Below, piece after piece: positions 14,603-18,858 of a DNA stretch of 18,858 bases. A program made the position numbers and the translations under genes. Source of the stretch: Phenylobacterium aquaticum (GTDB taxonomy: Bacteria; Pseudomonadota; Alphaproteobacteria; Caulobacterales; Caulobacteraceae); the NCBI RefSeq assembly GCF_947378715.1, contig NZ_CANCLE010000073.1, positions 1 through 18,858 on the forward strand, in the 5' to 3' direction. The notes beneath the pieces are model-generated. The model saw only the letters and a program-made list of their open reading frames with translations. It did not search any database and was not told the origin of the DNA. Position 1 is the stretch's first letter; each line of letters starts with the position of its first letter.

Positions 14603-16300
14603 TCAGAATTCCTCCCACTCGTCGGGGGGAGCGGTGGGCTTCAGCAGGGCGGCCACGGCGCCGCGGGCGACCGCGCGCTTCTCGGCGTAGGCGGCCATGA
14701 CGGGGGAGTGCCCGACGGTCGTGGCGACCGTCGCGGCGGGCTGTTCGACGCGGAAGCGGGCCACGGCGTCGGCCAGGCCTTCGGCTTCCTTGGCCAGGGC
14801 ATGGCTGGCGGCGGTGGACTGCTCGACCATGGCGGCGTTCTGTTGCGTCACCTGGTCCATGTGATTGATCGCCTGATTGACCTGGCCCAGGCTCACGGAC
14901 TGTTCCTGGGTGGAGGCGGCGATCTCGGCGACCAGGGCTTCGATCTCGGCGACCCGGTCGACGATGCGTTGCAGGGCGCGCCCGGTTTCACCGACCAGTC
15001 GCACGCCGCTTTCGACCTGGGCGCTTGAGGCGCCAACCAGGGCTTTGATTTCCTTGGCGGCTTCCGCCGAACGCTGGGCCAAGGCCCGAACCTCGGCCGC
15101 GACCACGGCGAAGCCCTTGCCGGCCTCGCCCGCGCGCGCGGCCTCGACCCCGGCGTTCAGGGCCAGCAGGTTGGTCTGGAAGGCGATCTCATCGATCACC
15201 CCGATGATCTGACCGATCTGGCTGGACGAGGTCTCGATCTCGCTCATGGCGTTGACCGCCTGGGCCACGACCTGGCCGGAGGTCTGGGCGTCGCCCCGCG
15301 CGGCCAGCACCACGTCGGAACAGGCCTCGGCGCCCGAGGCGGTCTTGCGCACCGTGGAGGTGATCTGGTCGAGGGCGGCGGCGGTCTCTTCCAGGCTGGC
15401 GGCCTGGCGTTCGGTGCGGCGCGCCAGGTCGTCGGCGGCCACGGTCATCTGGCCGGCGCCGCTGCGGATCGCCGAGGCGGCCGCGATGATGTCGGTGAGC
15501 GCGCCGGACAGCCGGCCTATGGCGCCGTTGAAGTCGGCGCGCAGCTGCTCGTATTCCGGCGGGAACGCGGCGCCGATCTGGCAGCCCATGTCGCCCTGGG
15601 CCAGACGGCCCAAGGCCTCGGCCAGGCCATTGACGACGCTGAGCCGTTCTTCCTCGACGAAGAACTGCAGCGACTGGCGTTCGTCGGCGGCGTGGGATTC
15701 GGCGAAACGGGCGACCTCTGCGGCTTCGCGGGCGGCCTCGGCTTCGCGCTGGGCCTCGCGGCTCTGGTTCAGATTGGCGGCGGTGGCGTCGAACATCTGG
15801 GCGACGCTGCGCGAGCCCCACATCAGGGCTGCGGCTTCGATCACCAGCACGACGGCGTGGATCAGGACCCGGCGCAGATCCCCGCCGCCGGGGAAGACTG
15901 CGGCCGGCAGGATGAAGCTCAGCACCAGATGGTGTGCGCCGACGGCCAGGGCCCCGGCGGCGACCGCGCTCCAGTCGCAATAGAGGATCAGGCTGGCCAG
16001 GGCCGCGAAATAGGCCATGTGCAGGTCGACCTGCCAGGGCCGGCCGGCCATGCCGCCCACCAGCAGGGAGACGGATCCCATCAGGGCCACGGCCACCGAC
16101 ATGCGGGTGGCGGGCGCGTCGGGCTTGATCCGGTTCAGGGCGGTGGCGGCGCCGGCCAGGCCGGCCGCGCCGAGCGCGGTCATCAGCCACGGCCCCTTGG
16201 CCGCGGCAGTCGCCAGCCCGATCACCGGCGCAGCCGCCCACAGGGCGCTCAAGAGCACCCGGTCTCCGAAACGACGCTGATCGGCGAGATTGGCGAACAT
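14603..16300 (-). CDS. Membrane-bound MCP with six-helix sensor region
   Basis: A 565-residue MCP. Residues 15-162 hold about six hydrophobic helices with very short loops, so there is no periplasmic ligand domain. Histidines lie in or beside these helices (H94, H123, H124, H148), together with D109-W110 and an LPAAVFPGGG loop. A coiled coil (175-220), a HAMP-like region (about 225-275) and the signalling domain follow, with tip EIAFQTNLLALNAGVEAARA at 371-390. The tail ends DEWEEF like the soluble MCP. The ATG at 16300 is preferred: upstream in-frame sequence is Arg-rich and overlaps the preceding gene in another frame. It starts 8 bp after the small membrane protein gene, suggesting joint function. 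A heme, metal or redox cue is possible but only inferred from the histidines. Confidence 0.92.
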   Translation of the reverse strand: MFANLADQRRFGDRVLLSALWAAAPVIGLATAAAKGPWLMTALGAAGLAGAATALNRIKPDAPATRMSVAVALMGSVSLLVGGMAGRPWQVDLHMAYFAALASLILYCDWSAVAAGALAVGAHHLVLSFILPAAVFPGGGDLRRVLIHAVVLVIEAAALMWGSRSVAQMFDATAANLNQSREAQREAEAAREAAEVARFAESHAADERQSLQFFVEEERLSVVNGLAEALGRLAQGDMGCQIGAAFPPEYEQLRADFNGAIGRLSGALTDIIAAASAIRSGAGQMTVAADDLARRTERQAASLEETAAALDQITSTVRKTASGAEACSDVVLAARGDAQTSGQVVAQAVNAMSEIETSSSQIGQIIGVIDEIAFQTNLLALNAGVEAARAGEAGKGFAVVAAEVRALAQRSAEAAKEIKALVGASSAQVESGVRLVGETGRALQRIVDRVAEIEALVAEIAASTQEQSVSLGQVNQAINHMDQVTQQNAAMVEQSTAASHALAKEAEGLADAVARFRVEQPAATVATTVGHSPVMAAYAEKRAVARGAVAALLKPTAPPDEWEEF

Positions 16301-16308
16301 CGGCGCGG

Positions 16309-16647
16309 TCAGGCTCCGCACAGCCGGGCAAGGCCGGCGTCCAGGGCGACGAGGGCGCCGGCGGCGCGCAGGCGCGGTGCTGCAGGGCCGGAGGCGGAAT
16401 GGATGATCACCACGAAGGGCGCCCCGCCGACGGCGACGATTCCGCCGGCCTGGCTGGCGGCGTCGAGCACTGCGGCGCGGCTCCACCAGGGCGGAAACAC
16501 CCCGGCGGCGGTGGCGGCGTCTCGGGCCCCGGCCTGAGCCATGGCGGCCATGGCGAGCGCGACCAGACAGATCAGGGCAGCCGGAAGCCAGGCCAGCGGA
16601 CCCTGACGTTCAGGTCTGGTCTGAAGCTCTCCGATCGCCACCTGCAT
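16309..16647 (-). CDS. Small one-helix membrane protein at the head of the chemotaxis operon
   Basis: A 112-residue protein I do not recognise. Residues 1-16 are polar, 17-40 form one strongly hydrophobic helix (LAWLPAALICLVALAMAAMA), and 41-112 form a compact domain containing FPPWWSRAAVL, IVAVGGAPFVVIIHS and LRAAGALVALDAG. With one N-terminal helix the domain probably faces the periplasm. The stop is 8 bp before the membrane-bound MCP start, so both are likely co-transcribed and perhaps form a sensor pair. Codon use (G/C in third positions) and the sensible domain layout support a real gene. The ribosome site before the ATG at 16647 is weak, so the start is uncertain. Confidence 0.65.
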   Translation of the reverse strand: MQVAIGELQTRPERQGPLAWLPAALICLVALAMAAMAQAGARDAATAAGVFPPWWSRAAVLDAASQAGGIVAVGGAPFVVIIHSASGPAAPRLRAAGALVALDAGLARLCGA

Positions 16648-16977
16648 GTCCCGCCCGCCGAACGCGTCTGCGCCGACCTCCGGCCCGGTCTGGACTCAGA
16701 CTCAGGTCGCCGGGTCGGCGCATTGGCGAAGGTGGCGCACGGGCCTTGAAGAAATGGTTACCGCGCGGCGGGCGACCCTGGGCCAAGTCCCTTGGATTCA
16801 AGGCGATTCCGATGCCGGGGATGGTTACCGCATGGGTTTGTTGGGGTCCGCGACCGAACGCCGCGACGGGCGGCGCGCGACCCCGCAGAAATTCCGGCCT
16901 GGGCTTCCCTGAGGTCAGTCTTGCGCCGGTCGCCGCAGAATGCTCGCCTTGGGCCAAAGACCAGGGAGAAAACGGCC
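16648..16977. promoter_or_regulatory. Divergent control region of the chemotaxis operon and the acyl-CoA dehydrogenase genes
   Basis: 330 bp with no convincing gene. It must hold promoters for both directions, but I found no clear -35/-10 or sigma-54 match. Two features stand out. Four GANTC sites (the CcrM methylation target in alphaproteobacteria) lie at 16693-16697, 16699-16703, 16795-16799 and 16805-16809. An 11-bp direct repeat ATGGTTACCGC lies at 16754-16764 and 16821-16831; on the minus strand it contains GTAACCAT, one base from the CtrA half-site TTAACCAT. The region could place the operon under cell-cycle control; this is inference. Confidence 0.5.
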
Positions 16978-18171
16978 ATGGACCTGAAGCTCACGCCCGA
17001 GATGGAGGCCTTTCGGGAAGAGGTGCGCGGCTTCCTCGCCGACCATCAGGCCGACTATGCGCCGGGCGTCGGGGCGGAGCGGCCACGCGAGGCGGCGTTG
17101 GCCTGGCAACGGCTGCTGATCGCGCACGGCTACGCCGCCCGCACCATCCCCAAGGCCTATGGCGGATACGGCGCCGAGCCCGACATCCTGAAGGCCCGGA
17201 TCATCACCGAGGAGTTCAACCGGGCGGGTGCGCCGCGCGGCTTCGCCAACCAGGGCATCTCCATGCTGGTCCCGACCCTGCTGGAGATGGGAACCGAGGA
17301 GCAGAAGAGCCGATGGATCGGCCCGACCCTCCGCGGCGAGGTGGTCTGGTGCCAGGGCTATTCCGAGCCGGGCGCCGGTTCGGACCTGGCGTCCTTGCAG
17401 ACCAAGGCGGTCGAGGACGGCGACGACTTCCTGATCCAGGGCTCGAAGATCTGGACCTCGACGGCGGCCCAGGCCGACATGATCTTCTGCCTGGTGCGCA
17501 CAGAGCCGGACGCGCCCAAACATGACGGCATCTCCTATCTGCTGTTCTCCATGAAGACCCCGGGCATCGAGGTCCGGCCGCTGAAGACCATGACCGGATC
17601 GGCCGAGTTCAACGAGGTGTTCTTCACCGATGTCCGCGTGCCCAAGAGCGCCGTGGTCGGCGGGCGCGGCCGGGGCTGGTTCGTGGCCAATGCGACCCTC
17701 AAGCACGAGCGCGGCATGCTGGGCGATCCCAACGCCAGCGAGGCGCGGCTGGGCAATCTGATCGAGCTGATGAAGACCGAGACGGTCGATGGCCGCCGGC
17801 TGATCGAAGATCCGGTGTTCCTGGACCGGCTGATGGCGCTGCAGTCCCGCGTGCTGTCGATGAAATTCAACGGCCTACGCACCGTGACCAGCGCGCTGCG
17901 GGGCGAGGCGCCCGGCATGGCGGGGCTGGTGGTCAAGCTGCAGGGTTGCGAACTGAACCACCAGATCGCGGCGCTCGCCATCGACGCGCTCGGCGAACTG
18001 GGCGTGCTCTATGAGGACGGGCCGCACCTGCGGGCCAAGGGCTCGTGGCAATGGAACTACATGTTCGACCTGGGGCTGATCATCGGCGGCGGCACCGCCC
18101 AGATCCAGAAGAACATCATCTCTGAGCGGGGCCTTGGCATGCCGCGCGAACCCAAGCTGGCCAAGGCCTGA
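16978..18171 (+). CDS. Acyl-CoA dehydrogenase, first subunit
   Basis: A 397-residue FAD-dependent acyl-CoA dehydrogenase. The N-terminal helical domain (1-115) includes PKAYGGYGAEPD. The middle beta domain has CQGYSEPGAGSDLASL (FAD/substrate contacts) and a WTSTAAQADMIFCLVRT strand. The C-terminal helical domain ends GGGTAQIQKNIISERGLGMP, the classical FAD-contact segment. It carries out alpha,beta-desaturation of an acyl-CoA. The partner gene starts 10 bp downstream, as in heteromeric enzymes such as FadE28-FadE29 (ChsE1-ChsE2) of steroid side-chain breakdown, and this subunit resembles the one with the conserved C-terminal motif. Start: ATG at 16978 with GGGAG 8-12 nt upstream; an open extension to 16792 is Arg-rich and unlikely to be coding. 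Confidence 0.9.
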   Translation: MDLKLTPEMEAFREEVRGFLADHQADYAPGVGAERPREAALAWQRLLIAHGYAARTIPKAYGGYGAEPDILKARIITEEFNRAGAPRGFANQGISMLVPTLLEMGTEEQKSRWIGPTLRGEVVWCQGYSEPGAGSDLASLQTKAVEDGDDFLIQGSKIWTSTAAQADMIFCLVRTEPDAPKHDGISYLLFSMKTPGIEVRPLKTMTGSAEFNEVFFTDVRVPKSAVVGGRGRGWFVANATLKHERGMLGDPNASEARLGNLIELMKTETVDGRRLIEDPVFLDRLMALQSRVLSMKFNGLRTVTSALRGEAPGMAGLVVKLQGCELNHQIAALAIDALGELGVLYEDGPHLRAKGSWQWNYMFDLGLIIGGGTAQIQKNIISERGLGMPREPKLAKA

Positions 18172-18181
18172 GGACCGCGAC

Positions 18182-18858
18182 ATGGATTTCTCGATCACCT
18201 CCGACCAGAAGCTGATGCAAGACAGCCTCAGCCGCACCCTGGCCGACGCCAGCCCTCTCGACCGGGTCCGCGCCTATGCCGGCGACCTGACGGATTCGGG
18301 GACGGACATCTGGGCCGCCCTGCGCGATTTCGGCCTGCCAGGCGTGCTGATTCCCGAAGAGTTCGGCGGCCTCGGCCTGACCCTGCTGGACGCCGCCCTC
18401 GCCGCCGAGGCCATGGGTCGGGCCGTGGCGCCGGTCCCGTTCCTGGGGGCCTGCGCTCTGGCGCCGCTGGCCCTGATGCGGGCGGGATCCGCCGACCAGC
18501 AGACCGCGTGGCTGCCGAGGATGGCCTCCGGCGAGGTCCAGGGCGCGGCGGCCATCTCCGAACCCATCGCCGGTGCGCGCGACGGCGCGGGCGTGACGGC
18601 CGCCGCCGGCAAGCTGAGCGGCAAGGCGCTGTTCGTCGAGGGCGGCCTCACCGCCGACCTGATCGTGGTCGCCGACCAGGCCCGGGGGCTGCATCTGGTT
18701 CGTGGCGACGCCAAGGGCCTGGCCCGTTCGCCCATGACCAGCATCGACCAGACCCGCCGACTGGCGGAGCTGGTTTTCGACGAGGTCGAGGCCGAACCCC
18801 TGGCCAGCGGGACCGGGGCGCTGGACGCCCTGCGCGACGCCGGCTGGACCCTGCTGGC
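18182..18858 (+). CDS. Acyl-CoA dehydrogenase, second subunit (cut by window edge)
   Basis: The frame opens at the ATG 18182 and stays open to the window edge (about 225 residues). It begins MDFSITSDQKLMQDSLSRTL and shows FGLPGVLIPEEFGGLGLT, the ACAD N-terminal signature, then a middle domain (AISEPIAGARDGAGV) where the usual flavin-contact pattern SEPxxGSD is altered. Partner subunits in heteromeric acyl-CoA dehydrogenases often lack part of the active site, so this may be the non-catalytic or half-site subunit, but the C-terminal half is missing here. It starts 10 bp after the first subunit, so both are likely co-translated. Confidence 0.87.
   Translation, partial: MDFSITSDQKLMQDSLSRTLADASPLDRVRAYAGDLTDSGTDIWAALRDFGLPGVLIPEEFGGLGLTLLDAALAAEAMGRAVAPVPFLGACALAPLALMRAGSADQQTAWLPRMASGEVQGAAAISEPIAGARDGAGVTAAAGKLSGKALFVEGGLTADLIVVADQARGLHLVRGDAKGLARSPMTSIDQTRRLAELVFDEVEAEPLASGTGALDALRDAGWTLL

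Noticed and set aside
13135..14700. 521-codon open frame antisense to the soluble MCP
   Set aside because: Gly/Leu/Ala-rich low-complexity translation lying on the strand opposite a complete MCP gene.
16746..16977. Coding extension upstream of the acyl-CoA dehydrogenase
   Set aside because: Translations in both open frames are Arg/Pro-rich without similarity, and the family N-terminus begins exactly at 16978 with a good ribosome site.
1..18858. CRISPR array, tRNA/rRNA genes, insertion sequences
   Set aside because: No regularly spaced repeats, tRNA-like cloverleaf, transposase motifs or terminal inverted repeats were seen by eye; the window is densely filled with ordinary genes.

Overview
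This window comes from a strongly GC-rich chromosome of an alphaproteobacterium, most likely of the Caulobacteraceae (Phenylobacterium or Caulobacter type). The main reason is the gene order cheX-cheYI-cheA-cheW-cheR-cheB-cheYII-cheD-cheU-cheYIII-cheE, which I recognise as the major chemotaxis operon order of Caulobacter crescentus. Families and motifs were read by eye from translations. No database search was run.

Layout: (1) 1-254, the 5' part of a hisC-type aminotransferase on the minus strand, divergent from a small cupin protein (345-806, plus). (2) 899-2455, a plus-strand pair of a zinc-ribbon/OB-fold (DUF35) protein and a thiolase-like lipid-transfer protein, closed by a strong intrinsic terminator. 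(3) 2582-4114, an exported PHP-type metallohydrolase of the CehA/McbA kind. (4) 4274-5364, a plus-strand pair that is a diverged copy of cheYIII-cheE. It converges on the true cheYIII-cheE pair at a perfect 10-bp hairpin. (5) 5442-16647, a minus-strand chemotaxis operon of 14 genes in about 11.2 kb. Read in transcription order it holds a small unknown membrane protein, a membrane-bound MCP, a soluble MCP, then cheX, cheYI, cheA, cheW, cheR, cheB, cheYII, cheD, cheU, cheYIII and cheE. Most junctions overlap by 1 or 4 nt, so the genes are probably translationally coupled. (6) 16648-16977, a divergent control region. (7) 16978-18858, two acyl-CoA dehydrogenase subunits on the plus strand, the second cut by the window edge.

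The MCPs pass signals through CheW to the CheA kinase, which phosphorylates CheY proteins and CheB. CheR and CheB set MCP methylation, and CheD deamidates MCPs. CheU carries a CheZ-like DxxxQ motif and may be the missing CheY phosphatase. CheYIII and its extra copy have an arginine-containing tail after the receiver, as in the Cle proteins that bind c-di-GMP and act at the flagellar motor. The most interesting observation is this inverted second cheYIII-cheE module, whose receiver has lost the usual Ser/Thr switch residue. The DUF35-thiolase pair and the acyl-CoA dehydrogenase pair on either side of the chemotaxis block resemble partner sets of steroid or branched acyl-CoA side-chain breakdown.
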